26,437 bases of DNA from assembly GCA_964631205.1 (NCBI GenBank), contig CAZVWU010000010.1, forward strand, positions 1-26,437, read 5' to 3'. Below the pieces are notes generated by a model, which saw nothing but the letters and a program-made list of their open reading frames with translations, ran no database searches and had not been told where the DNA came from. How positions within the stretch are numbered: the stretch's first letter is position 1; every line of letters starts with the position of its first letter. Made by a program: the position numbers and the translations under genes. Below, in pieces: positions 1 through 5,836 of this stretch. This DNA comes from CAYYYJ01 sp964631205 (GTDB taxonomy: Archaea > Aenigmatarchaeota > Aenigmatarchaeia > QMZP01 > JACQNV01).

Positions 1-27
1 AGCCAACAGCTACTATTTTTAAAGAAA

Positions 28-139
28 GCCACAGTGGCACAATGGTACTGCGCAGATTGTTGGGGATTATCTGACAAGTGTAAGCCTGGAAAGCCTGTTT
101 CCCGAAAGGGATATCCCGGTTCGAGCCCGGGCTGTGGCG
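28..139 (+). tRNA. tRNA-Ser(GGA) with a 28-nt intron in the anticodon stem
   Basis: Class II tRNA that decodes UCC/UCU serine codons. Acceptor GCCACAG (28-34) pairs with CTGTGGC (132-138), and G139 is the discriminator, usual for archaeal tRNA-Ser. The D-stem GCA/TGC is at 37-39/49-51 with GG at 44-45. The T-arm is CCCGG-TTCGAGC-CCGGG (115-131). The long variable arm has a TCCC-GAAA-GGGA hairpin (100-111). The anticodon stem is complete only if 56-83 is removed: CAG (53-55) joined to GC (84-85) then pairs perfectly with GCCTG (93-97) around loop CTGGAAA, anticodon GGA at 88-90. The mature RNA is 84 nt with no encoded CCA. A T/A-rich stretch at 12-23 could be promoter sequence, but the window edge limits this. 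Confidence 0.9.
56..83 (+). other. non-canonical tRNA intron (position 29/30) in tRNA-Ser
   Basis: A bulge-helix-bulge substrate for the archaeal splicing endonuclease is visible. Central 4-bp helix GCGC (50-53) pairs with GTGT (78-81), including two G-U pairs. The 3-nt bulges are AG^A (54-56) and AA^G (82-84). The inner helix TTGT (57-60) pairs with ACAA (74-77), closing a 13-nt loop. Cutting after the second base of each bulge removes exactly 28 nt and restores the anticodon stem. Canonical archaeal introns lie at 37/38, so this one is non-canonical. Confidence 0.85.
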
Positions 140-146
140 TTGGCAT

Positions 147-806
147 ATGAAAATTCTCATTAAACCGCTTTTGGAAGGCGCAAAGTCAGCAGAAGGCCTC
201 GTTGTGATAATAGATGTGATAAATGCGTGCTCTACAATAGTTGAGTGCTTTGAGGAAGGAGCCAGAGAAGTTATTCCTGTAAAGTCTATGGAAGAGGCTT
301 TGAAATTGAAAAGAAAGAATGGAGGGTTAATTTGCGGCGAAATGAAAAATATCAGGATCAAGCCGGATTTTTATAATTCGCCTTATCACTCATCCAGAAC
401 TGATTTGAAAAATAAGAGGGTAATAATAAAAACAGAGGCAGGGACAAAGGGCATTTTAGCCGCCAAAAAAGCAAAGGAAATCATCCTTGGCTGTTTTTTA
501 AATGCCACCGCTGTTGCAAAATATATCAAAAAGAAAAACCCAAAGATTGTGACACTTGTCCCCATGGGCGATTACGGGAAAACAAAAAACATAGAAGACC
601 AGATATTTGCTGAATACCTGAAAAATTTATTGGGTGGCATGAAGAATAAAGATTTTGAAAAAATAAAATGGAGAATAAAATACGGCAGCCTGAGGAATAT
701 TTTCAGGTCTGTTTTCCTTATAAAGCACATAGAATCGGTGTTGAAGCTGGACACTTCCAGAAAAGTGCCGAAGTTTGTGAATGGGAAACTTATCTGCAAC
801 CTTTAA
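147..806 (+). CDS. comB: ComB-family 2-phosphosulfolactate phosphatase-like protein
   Basis: Resembles ComB, which hydrolyses (R)-2-phospho-3-sulfolactate in coenzyme M synthesis in methanogens. The family is also found in organisms that do not make coenzyme M, where its role is unclear. Its 219 residues match the usual length. Family-like blocks in order are VVIIDVINACSTIVECFEEG (residues 19-38), GAREVIPV (38-45), the GE...F.NSP region (about 64-79), EAGTKGILAAKKA near 97-109, LGCFLNATAVAKYI (about 114-127) and a C-terminal VPKFVNGKL. The ATG lies 7 nt after the tRNA-Ser discriminator base, so tRNA and mRNA are probably made as one transcript and separated by tRNA 3' processing, leaving a nearly leaderless message. 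No other coenzyme M gene is in the window, so the substrate is uncertain. Confidence 0.75.
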   Translation: MKILIKPLLEGAKSAEGLVVIIDVINACSTIVECFEEGAREVIPVKSMEEALKLKRKNGGLICGEMKNIRIKPDFYNSPYHSSRTDLKNKRVIIKTEAGTKGILAAKKAKEIILGCFLNATAVAKYIKKKNPKIVTLVPMGDYGKTKNIEDQIFAEYLKNLLGGMKNKDFEKIKWRIKYGSLRNIFRSVFLIKHIESVLKLDTSRKVPKFVNGKLICNL

Positions 807-853
807 AAAGGCTATGGCCATATTATTGTAATAACCTTTTGCAACCGGTCACT

Positions 854-873
854 GGCTGTATGGTTATCCAGCC
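854..873. promoter_or_regulatory. imperfect 20-bp inverted repeat ahead of the uL4 operon
   Basis: GGCTG (854-858) and CAGCC (869-873) flank an A/T-containing centre that is itself nearly symmetric. The repeat lies 45 bases ahead of the uL4 start, beside a weak TATA-like stretch (about 885-893). It could be an operator for the ribosomal operon, or a hairpin ending the comB transcript. No T-run follows directly, so the role is open. Confidence 0.3.
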
Positions 874-918
874 GATAATTGGATAGAATTATTTCTGTCC
901 GTTTTTCAAATTATAATT

Positions 919-1731
919 ATGAAACTCCCGGTTTACAGTCTGGAAGGCAAACGAGCAGGGGAAATAGATGTAGGCCAGGCCTTTTCCAGCCCGATAAGGA
1001 TGGAAATAATCAACAGGTGTTTTCTGGCAGAGCAGTCACTTTTAAGGCAGGCTTACGGGACTGATTATTTTGCAGGAAAAAGGACTTCAGCACATTACCA
1101 TGGGGAGAGAGGGACTAGATATTCGATGATGAATAAGGAGATGGCAAGGCTGAGAAGGATACATGGCAATCAAGGGTATCTCAGCATGACTGCGCGATTT
1201 TCACCGCAGGCGATAAAGGGGCGCGCAGCGCATCCGCCAAAACCAGAGAAAGTCTGGAAGCTTAAGGTCAATAAAAGGGAAAAAATCCTTGGGTTGTTAT
1301 CCTCACTTTCAGCTGTTTCCAACAAAACTTTTATTTTGAACAGGGGATACAAAGTCCCTGAAAATTTTTCAGTTTTCCCGATAATTGTCGATGACAAGAT
1401 TGAAGAAATAAAAAATGCGAAGGATCTTAAATCTGTGCTTATTTCGTTCGGGCTGGAGAATGAGCTTAAACGGTCCTCAACCAAAAAAGTCAGGGCTGGA
1501 AAAGGAAAAGCAAGAGGCAGAAGATACAAAAAGAAAACAGGACCGCTGCTTATTGTAAAAGAAGATAAAGGAATATCAAAAGCGGCAGCCAATCTCGCTG
1601 GGTTTGGTTTTTCTATTGCAAACAAATTGAATGTTTCGATGCTTGCTCCGGGAGGCCAGCCAGGAAGGCTCGCAATCCTTTCAAAATCGGCAGCAGAAGA
1701 GCTGGCTAATTTAACCAAGTGGGAAAGATGA
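919..1731 (+). CDS. rpl4: large ribosomal subunit protein uL4
   Basis: Archaeal/eukaryotic-type uL4 of 270 residues, close to the usual length. It binds 23S rRNA early in assembly, and its extended loop reaches the exit tunnel. Recognisable blocks are the N-terminal LPVYSLEGKRAGEIDV (3-18), the basic tunnel-loop region from about 52 to 105, AAHPPKPEKVWKLKVNKREK (109-128) and the C-terminal core with GPLLIV and the LAPGGQPGRLAILSKSAAEE stretch. The gene opens the ribosomal block. In most archaea uL3 sits just upstream, but here the upstream gene is comB. Its stop overlaps the probable uL23 start (ATGA at 1728-1731), the usual sign of translational coupling. Confidence 0.97.
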   Translation: MKLPVYSLEGKRAGEIDVGQAFSSPIRMEIINRCFLAEQSLLRQAYGTDYFAGKRTSAHYHGERGTRYSMMNKEMARLRRIHGNQGYLSMTARFSPQAIKGRAAHPPKPEKVWKLKVNKREKILGLLSSLSAVSNKTFILNRGYKVPENFSVFPIIVDDKIEEIKNAKDLKSVLISFGLENELKRSSTKKVRAGKGKARGRRYKKKTGPLLIVKEDKGISKAAANLAGFGFSIANKLNVSMLAPGGQPGRLAILSKSAAEELANLTKWER

Positions 1732-2126
1732 TTATGGCGGAGAAGAAGGTTAAACCAGAAAAGAAATCGGGGATTAAAAGTAGGGTTGCGACTCAAAAAA
1801 AGAAAATTGAAAAAACTTCGGACGTGAATCCTGAAAAAGAAAATGTGGATGGGATGAAAAAGGAAATAGACCCCTGGAAGGTTTTATTATATCCGCATAT
1901 GGCAGAGAAGTCGATGTCGCTTGTGGATTTGCAAAACAAGCTTGTGTTTGTTGTCAGGAGGGATGCAAGCAAGCCTGAAATAAAGGCGAGTTTTGAGAAA
2001 CTTTTTTCAGTCAAGGTCCAATCAGTCCAGACAGAAACAGCAATGCAGGGCCAGAAAAAAGCGTTTATCAAATTGCATCCGGATAATTCGGCTGCTGATA
2101 TTGCAACAAGATTGGGAATATTGTAA
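1728..2126 (+). CDS. rpl23: large ribosomal subunit protein uL23
   Basis: uL23 sits at the tunnel exit and forms the docking site for SRP and chaperones. The conserved domain runs from about residue 46 (DPWKVLLYPHMAEKSMSL) to the C-terminal ADIATRLGIL. The first 40 or so residues are a Lys/Glu-rich, low-complexity extension that ordinary archaeal uL23 (about 80-90 residues) lacks. I chose the ATG at 1728 because it overlaps the uL4 stop; ATG 1734 (two codons later) and GTG 1719 are alternatives in the same frame. Confidence 0.95.
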   Translation: MIMAEKKVKPEKKSGIKSRVATQKKKIEKTSDVNPEKENVDGMKKEIDPWKVLLYPHMAEKSMSLVDLQNKLVFVVRRDASKPEIKASFEKLFSVKVQSVQTETAMQGQKKAFIKLHPDNSAADIATRLGIL

Positions 2127-2134
2127 AGGATTTT

Positions 2135-2190
2135 GGAGGCTAAGCAGTGGAAGCCGTAAAAATTCCGAAGGAATTTTAGGCTCCTTTTTT
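2135..2190 (+). terminator. terminator/attenuator-like hairpin plus T6 between uL23 and uL2
   Basis: GGAGGCTAA (2135-2143) pairs with TTAGGCTCC (2176-2184) with one mismatch. A strong inner hairpin AAAATTCC-GAA-GGAATTTT lies at 2159-2177 and shares two bases with the outer arm. Six Ts follow at 2185-2190. It lies wholly in the 90-nt gap inside the ribosomal operon, so it may partly terminate or attenuate transcription before uL2, or it may be a protein-binding leader. Confidence 0.5.
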
Positions 2191-2194
2191 GCTT

Positions 2195-2216
2195 AAGCTT
2201 TTGATGACAAAAGCTT
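2195..2216 (+). promoter_or_regulatory. perfect 8-bp hairpin abutting the uL2 start codon
   Basis: AAGCTTTT (2195-2202) and AAAAGCTT (2209-2216) enclose the 6-nt loop GATGAC. The last paired base directly precedes the ATG at 2217. No purine-rich ribosome binding site lies outside the hairpin, so initiation at uL2 probably depends on this structure opening, or on a protein that binds it. Confidence 0.5.
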
Positions 2217-2894
2217 ATGGGAAAACGGATAATCGCTCGAAGAAGGGGAAAGGGAACAAATGTCTACAGGGTGCCGCCTGTATCAGACAGGTTTAAACCT
2301 AGATATAAAGAAAATCCGGGAAAAATTGTGGATATAATGCATGATGCAGGAAGGGATGCCCCAGTGGCAAAAATAAATTATCAGGATGGGACATCTGATT
2401 ATATGGTTGCCTACAAAGGCCTGAAGGTTGGGGATGACACTTCGAGCATAGGCCTTCCGTTATCCAAGATACCTGAAAGCACTCCAATATTTGGGCTTGA
2501 AACTTACCCAAATTCAGGTCCAAAACTTTGCATGGCTCCCGGATCGTCAGCAATAATACTTTCAAAGACCGAGAAAGACTGCGTAGTCCAGCTGCCTTCG
2601 AGGAAAACAAAGGTTTTTAATCTTATGTGCAAAGCTACAATGGGGATCCCTGCCGGAGATGGTAGGGATGAGAACCCGTGGATGAAGGCTGGAAAGAAAG
2701 CGTTCCAGATGAGAGTAAGAGGCAAGAGATACCCAATTACATCTGCAAGGGCTATGAATGCTGTTGCACACCCATTCGGGTCTGGTTATGGGGGAGGGAT
2801 TGGGATGCCAAGGACAGTGTCAAGGGATGCGCCTCCAGGCAGAAAAGTCGGATCAATAGCTGCTAGAAGGACAGGTAAAAGGAAGGCTAACTAG
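2217..2894 (+). CDS. rpl2: large ribosomal subunit protein uL2
   Basis: uL2 binds 23S rRNA next to the peptidyl-transferase centre. It begins MGKRIIARRRGKGT, has the archaeal GKIVDIMHDAGRDAPVAKI block (about 35-53) and ends with SRDAPPGRKVGSIAARRTGK. At 225 residues it is slightly shorter than typical archaeal uL2. One oddity is the conserved loop that normally reads MNxVDHPxGGG: here it is MNAVAHPFGSGYGGG (about 180-194). The His is kept, but the preceding Asp is Ala and the glycine run is altered. The start is the only good ATG and follows the hairpin described separately. Confidence 0.97.
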   Translation: MGKRIIARRRGKGTNVYRVPPVSDRFKPRYKENPGKIVDIMHDAGRDAPVAKINYQDGTSDYMVAYKGLKVGDDTSSIGLPLSKIPESTPIFGLETYPNSGPKLCMAPGSSAIILSKTEKDCVVQLPSRKTKVFNLMCKATMGIPAGDGRDENPWMKAGKKAFQMRVRGKRYPITSARAMNAVAHPFGSGYGGGIGMPRTVSRDAPPGRKVGSIAARRTGKRKAN

Positions 2895-2923
2895 AATATA
2901 ATTATTAAAAATTAGGGAATAAT

Positions 2924-3307
2924 ATGCCGATAGAACAAACTTTGAGAGGGAAAACATTTGAGGAAATAAAGAAGATGAGCTTAGAGGAATTTAGCAAGCT
3001 TATACCTTCAAGGGACAGGCGTGCGCTGAAGAAGGGCCTCACTCCAGAAGAAAAAGTCTTCCTGATCAAATTAAGGAAAAAGCCAACAGCATTCCATAAA
3101 ACACATTCCAGGGATATGGTGATAATACCAGAATTGGTTGGTTTGAAGATAGGCATCCATAATGGGAAAGAGTTTGTTCCTGTTGAAATAAGGCCTGAGA
3201 TGTTGGGCCACAGGCTGGGCGAATTCGCATTGACACGAAAGAAAGTAGCGCACAGCGCACCTGGTTTCGGCGCAACTAAATCCAGCAAATTCGTGCCGCT
3301 AAAGTAA
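2924..3307 (+). CDS. rps19: small ribosomal subunit protein uS19
   Basis: uS19 is a head protein of the small subunit, close to the A-site finger. Its 127 residues are typical of archaea. The C-terminal half is highly recognisable: THSRDMVIIPELVGLKIGIH, then EFVPVEIRPEMLGHRLGEFA, a basic TRKKVAHSAPGFGATKSSKF stretch and VPLK at the end. The N-terminal segment (about 1-45) is the archaeal/eukaryotic extension. The 29-nt gap from uL2 keeps it in the operon. Confidence 0.97.
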   Translation: MPIEQTLRGKTFEEIKKMSLEEFSKLIPSRDRRALKKGLTPEEKVFLIKLRKKPTAFHKTHSRDMVIIPELVGLKIGIHNGKEFVPVEIRPEMLGHRLGEFALTRKKVAHSAPGFGATKSSKFVPLK

Positions 3308-3323
3308 AATAAAAGGAAGGGCT

Positions 3324-3355
3324 GGGAACCGGCATTGAATTTCCAGCAGGTTTCC
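3324..3355 (+). promoter_or_regulatory. hairpin upstream of uL22 (GGGAACC...GGTTTCC)
   Basis: GGGAACC (3324-3330) pairs with GGTTTCC (3349-3355), 7 bp with one G-U, around an 18-nt loop. It ends 9 nt before the chosen uL22 ATG. A related GGAACC/GGTTCC hairpin precedes uS3. Confidence 0.35.
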
Positions 3356-3364
3356 GCTGATGAT

Positions 3365-3751
3365 ATGGGATTGAAATATGCATTTGCACCATTGACAGAA
3401 AAATCTGTAAGGGCTTACGGGAGTTCGCTCAGTGTATCTACTAAAAATTCTGTTAATATTTGCAGAGCAATAAAAGGAATGAACATATTAAAAGGCAAAA
3501 AGTTGCTGGAAAACCTGATTTCACAGAAAGAAAGCCTTGATGGAAAATATTATAGCAATGCAGCATTAGAAATACTTAATACATTAAAGTCAGCCGAATC
3601 GAATGCGGAGTTTAAAGGTTTGGATTCTGAGAGATTGATAATCCATGCTTCAGCGCACAAGGGTTTTACTTTCTTCAGGCCAAGAAGGATGAAGATGAGG
3701 AGGGACAAAAAAAAGGTGACAAATATACAGATTGTATTAATACAAAAATAG
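3365..3751 (+). CDS. rpl22: large ribosomal subunit protein uL22
   Basis: uL22 lines the peptide exit tunnel with uL4. It starts MGLKYAFAP, carries ISPKH-like VSTKNSVNICRAIKGMNI (about 26-43), the helix ALEILNTLKSAESNAEFKGL and the hallmark ERLIIHASAHKG, and ends in a beta strand IQIVLIQK. I start at the ATG at 3365, not the in-frame TTG at 3335: the product then aligns with archaeal uL22 N-termini, and the added ten residues look non-coding. The protein is short (128 residues) against the 150 or so common in archaea, lacking part of the tunnel-loop insertion. Confidence 0.95.
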   Translation: MGLKYAFAPLTEKSVRAYGSSLSVSTKNSVNICRAIKGMNILKGKKLLENLISQKESLDGKYYSNAALEILNTLKSAESNAEFKGLDSERLIIHASAHKGFTFFRPRRMKMRRDKKKVTNIQIVLIQK

Positions 3752-3753
3752 AT

Positions 3754-4107
3754 ATGGGATTATATCATCCTTGCAAAATAGTGGAAGTTGTCAAAAGGGA
3801 TAAAGAGGTAGCTGCGGCAGATGACACTATACAACTCATAGTCGAAGCTTGGGACGAACTTCAATGGGCTGTGTCTTTAGACCCAAAGCTCATGGAAGAG
3901 AAGCTTTTAATAAATGATATAGTTTTGGTTGATTGGTCTATAGACAATGAAACAAAAGCGCCGAAAATGAACGCCATAAAAATTTTAAAGGGGAAGAAGG
4001 GGGAAAATGTCTGGAAATCGTATAAGGATTATCTGAAAAAACAGAAGGTAAAGGCTAACAATATCCAAGCGAAGCAGCAAGTTGGTGCGGCAAGCTATAT
4101 GGGCTAA
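3754..4107 (+). CDS. unrecognised small protein, OB-fold-like, inside the ribosomal operon
   Basis: I do not recognise this 117-residue protein as a named family. The ATG is only 2 nt after the uL22 stop, so it is almost certainly translated with the operon. Residues 1-80 alternate predicted strands in an OB-like order: CKIVEVV, TIQLIVEAWDE, WAVSLDP, then after a short helical stretch DIVLVDWS and MNAIKIL. This loosely recalls the small OB domain of archaeal proteasomal ATPases. A basic helical tail (about 90-117) follows. The slot between uL22 and uS3 is normally empty in archaea. A ribosome- or RNA-binding role is a guess from position and fold pattern. Confidence 0.6.
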   Translation: MGLYHPCKIVEVVKRDKEVAAADDTIQLIVEAWDELQWAVSLDPKLMEEKLLINDIVLVDWSIDNETKAPKMNAIKILKGKKGENVWKSYKDYLKKQKVKANNIQAKQQVGAASYMG

Positions 4108-4120
4108 CTGAAGAAAGGCT

Positions 4121-4259
4121 AGAAGAGAAAGTTCTGGAACCTCTCGAATGCTTTCTTTCAGTTAAGGTTTTCTTTGAATAGAGTTCACAGAAAGAAAAAG
4201 TTATGATCTGGAAACAATTGTATGTTTTCTTTTCGTTAACGTTTTCTTAATATAAAGCT
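4121..4259 (+). repeat. two diverged tandem copies of a ~65-nt element in the uS3 leader
   Basis: Copy A (about 4121-4183) and copy B (about 4191-4259) share the ordered blocks AAGTT, CTGGAA, ATG.TTTCTTT, GTTAA.GTTTTCTT and AT..AG, at a spacing of about 73-75 nt. Each could encode a short peptide ending in a Phe-rich tail. In copy B this is a 15-codon ORF starting at ATG 4203. The gap 4108-4331 holds no other gene-like feature. Confidence 0.5.
4189..4207 (+). repeat. duplicate of the uS3 translation start region
   Basis: AGAAAGAAAAAGTTATGAT at 4189-4207 matches AGAAAGAAAAGGTTATGAT at 4318-4336 in 18 of 19 positions. The second copy contains the uS3 purine-rich leader and ATG. The first opens the 15-codon ORF 4203-4250, so it may be a leader peptide or a duplication relic. 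Confidence 0.55.
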
Positions 4260-4297
4260 GAAATCTATTGCAAGTGTAAATATAAGGGAGGGTTAGA

Positions 4298-4312
4298 GGA
4301 ACCGTAGGTTCC
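4298..4312 (+). promoter_or_regulatory. GGAACC-GTA-GGTTCC hairpin ahead of uS3
   Basis: A perfect 6-bp stem with a 3-nt loop ends 19 nt before the uS3 ATG. It lies where a leader control element would sit, and it shares its GGAACC arm with the hairpin ahead of uL22. No T-run follows, so it is not an obvious terminator. Confidence 0.4.
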
Positions 4313-4331
4313 CTATGAGAAAGAAAAGGTT

Positions 4332-5090
4332 ATGATGAATGAATATTTTGTGAAGCAGGCAATAAAGGAAGTTGAGCTGGAGAAATTTATAACTGATAGC
4401 TTCCCTCAGGGAGATTACTCTAAAATAGTTCTTCAAAGGACGCCGCTTGGGCTGAAGGTTGTTATATACACAAACAAACCGGGCAGGATAATTGGAAAAG
4501 GCGGGAGAAATATAGAACTCATAACCCAAGCGCTAAAACAGAAGTTTGGCCTCGAAAATCCGCAGATAGATATAAAATCTATAGAAAATCCTGACTTAGA
4601 CGCAAAGATAGTTGCAAAGCAGATTGCTTCTGCTCTGGAGAGAGGTTATAATTATAAAAAAATTGGGAACGTATTTTTGAAACGCATAATGGATGCGGGA
4701 GCAATAGGTGCAGAGATAATAATTTCAGGGAAGCTTGGTGGGGCTATGTCCAGGATGGGAAAATTCATAGATGGTTATATAAAACATTCAGGCCAGGGTG
4801 TTATAGATTATGTTGACAAGGGGTTTTATGAGGCATTGCCAAAACTGGGAAAAATCGGAGTTACTGTTAAAATAATGAAAGTCTTTGAAGATATAACTGG
4901 CGAACTGAAAGATATAAAATTTTTCAGAGAGAAGAAATCAAAATTTATTTCAACTGAAATAAAGCAGGAGCCTGAAGTGAAAAAACAATTAATAAAAGAT
5001 GAGCCTAAAGAGGGAAAATCTAAGGCAAAACCTAAAAAACAAATCAAGGAAAAAATAGAATCTGTCCAAGCTTCAAAGAAAGAGGGCTAG
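4332..5090 (+). CDS. rps3: small ribosomal subunit protein uS3
   Basis: uS3 forms part of the mRNA entry channel in the small-subunit head. The N-terminal KH domain holds GRIIGKGGRNIELITQAL (about 51-68). The C-terminal domain has ERGYNYKKIGNVFLKRIMDAG followed by GAEIIISGKLGGAMSRMGKF. From about residue 205 the protein continues as a Lys/Glu-rich, probably disordered tail of nearly 50 residues. ATG 4332 is followed at once by a second ATG; either may be used. In most archaea uL29 and more S10/spc genes follow, but here the operon ends and a separate promoter drives uL1. Confidence 0.97.
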   Translation: MMNEYFVKQAIKEVELEKFITDSFPQGDYSKIVLQRTPLGLKVVIYTNKPGRIIGKGGRNIELITQALKQKFGLENPQIDIKSIENPDLDAKIVAKQIASALERGYNYKKIGNVFLKRIMDAGAIGAEIIISGKLGGAMSRMGKFIDGYIKHSGQGVIDYVDKGFYEALPKLGKIGVTVKIMKVFEDITGELKDIKFFREKKSKFISTEIKQEPEVKKQLIKDEPKEGKSKAKPKKQIKEKIESVQASKKEG

Positions 5091-5106
5091 ACTGATTTTT
5101 TTAACC

Positions 5107-5117
5107 TATTTAAATAC
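5107..5117 (+). promoter_or_regulatory. TATA-type promoter for the uL1-uL10 block
   Basis: TATTTAAATAC-like box in the 94-nt gap after uS3. Initiation about 25 nt downstream would give a leader of roughly 45 nt. Confidence 0.55.
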
Positions 5118-5148
5118 TTATTTAGCATATTACTGTATCAATTTATCG

Positions 5149-5162
5149 ACTACTTCGGTAGT
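5149..5162 (+). promoter_or_regulatory. UUCG tetraloop hairpin in the uL1 leader
   Basis: ACTAC-TTCG-GTAGT gives a 5-bp stem closed by the very stable C(UUCG)G tetraloop, 22 nt before the uL1 ATG. uL1 is known to repress its own operon in methanogens by binding an mRNA mimic of its rRNA site. Whether this leader contains such a mimic cannot be told from the stem alone. Confidence 0.5.
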
Positions 5163-5184
5163 AGGTCACGCTTGTTCATGTGTT

Positions 5185-5832
5185 ATGGCCGCAGAGGACG
5201 ACATTCTTAATAAAGTGAAGGAAGCTCGGGAAAAAGCGAAGAAAAGAAAATTCCCGCAGACATGGGATCTTATTGTTAGCCTTAAAGGCATTGACCTGAA
5301 AAAACCTGAGAACCGATTTAATCTTGAGTTCCAGCTTCCTGAAGGGCGGGGTAAAGACATAAAAATTGCCGTGATTGCAGATTCTCTTGCGTCCAAAGCA
5401 GAAGAAGAGGCTGATTTTGTTATAAAGAAGGAGGATATAGATTCCTTGTCAAAAAATCCAAAAAAATTGAAACAGGTTGTTGAAGAAAATGATTGGTTTT
5501 TCGGCGAGATAGGCCTTATGCCCATGATAGGCAAGGCTCTTGGACAGGTTTTAGGCCCCAAAGGGAAGATGCCAAAGCCCCTTCCGCCAAATGCAAATAT
5601 TAAAGTATTTGCCGAAAATGCTAGGAAGACTGTAAGAATAAGGCTTGCTACAACCCCTGTTATCCAGGTCCCGGTAGGATTTGAGAATATGGAAGATCAA
5701 AAGATAGCAAGCAATATAAATGCCCTTATAAATTTTGTTAAGGACAAGTTCCCTAAAGGCAAGAACAACATAAAAGCCGCCTATATAAAGCTGACAATGG
5801 GACCGGCAATTAAATTGCCATTAAAATTGTAA
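5185..5832 (+). CDS. rpl1: large ribosomal subunit protein uL1
   Basis: uL1 forms the mobile L1 stalk that helps release E-site tRNA. Its 215 residues match archaeal uL1. Diagnostic blocks are FNLEFQLPEGRGKDIKIAVI (about 45-64), the central KQVVEENDWFFGEIGLMPMIGKALGQVLGPKGKMPKPLP segment (about 93-131) and the C-terminal NINALINFVKDKFPKGKNNIKAAYIKLTMGP. It starts the stalk block. Its leader has a TATA box and a UUCG hairpin, consistent with classical autogenous control. uL11, often next to uL1, is not in the window. Confidence 0.97.
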   Translation: MAAEDDILNKVKEAREKAKKRKFPQTWDLIVSLKGIDLKKPENRFNLEFQLPEGRGKDIKIAVIADSLASKAEEEADFVIKKEDIDSLSKNPKKLKQVVEENDWFFGEIGLMPMIGKALGQVLGPKGKMPKPLPPNANIKVFAENARKTVRIRLATTPVIQVPVGFENMEDQKIASNINALINFVKDKFPKGKNNIKAAYIKLTMGPAIKLPLKL

Positions 5833-5836
5833 TGTT

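Noticed and set aside
53..74. tRNA-Pro(GGG) or tRNA-Asn reading of the first tRNA, from the loop TTGGGGA or TTGTTGG
   Set aside because: Both leave about 40 nt unexplained before the T-arm and give a poor anticodon stem. G37 is wrong for Asn. The Ser(GGA) reading with an intron explains every element.
1170..1796. 208-residue open frame antisense to uL4
   Set aside because: Shadow of uL4 coding bias; no promoter and no family resemblance.
2202..2208. TTGATGA resembling a C box of a C/D guide RNA
   Set aside because: No matching D box or kink-turn partner at the proper distance; the bases are the loop of the hairpin before uL2.
3335..3364. TTG start extending uL22 by ten residues
   Set aside because: The ATG at 3365 gives the family N-terminus; the extension falls in the leader hairpin.
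4108..4331. hidden tRNA or CRISPR-like array in the uS3 leader
   Set aside because: No acceptor or T-arm pattern; only two diverged copies of one element, with no regular spacers.
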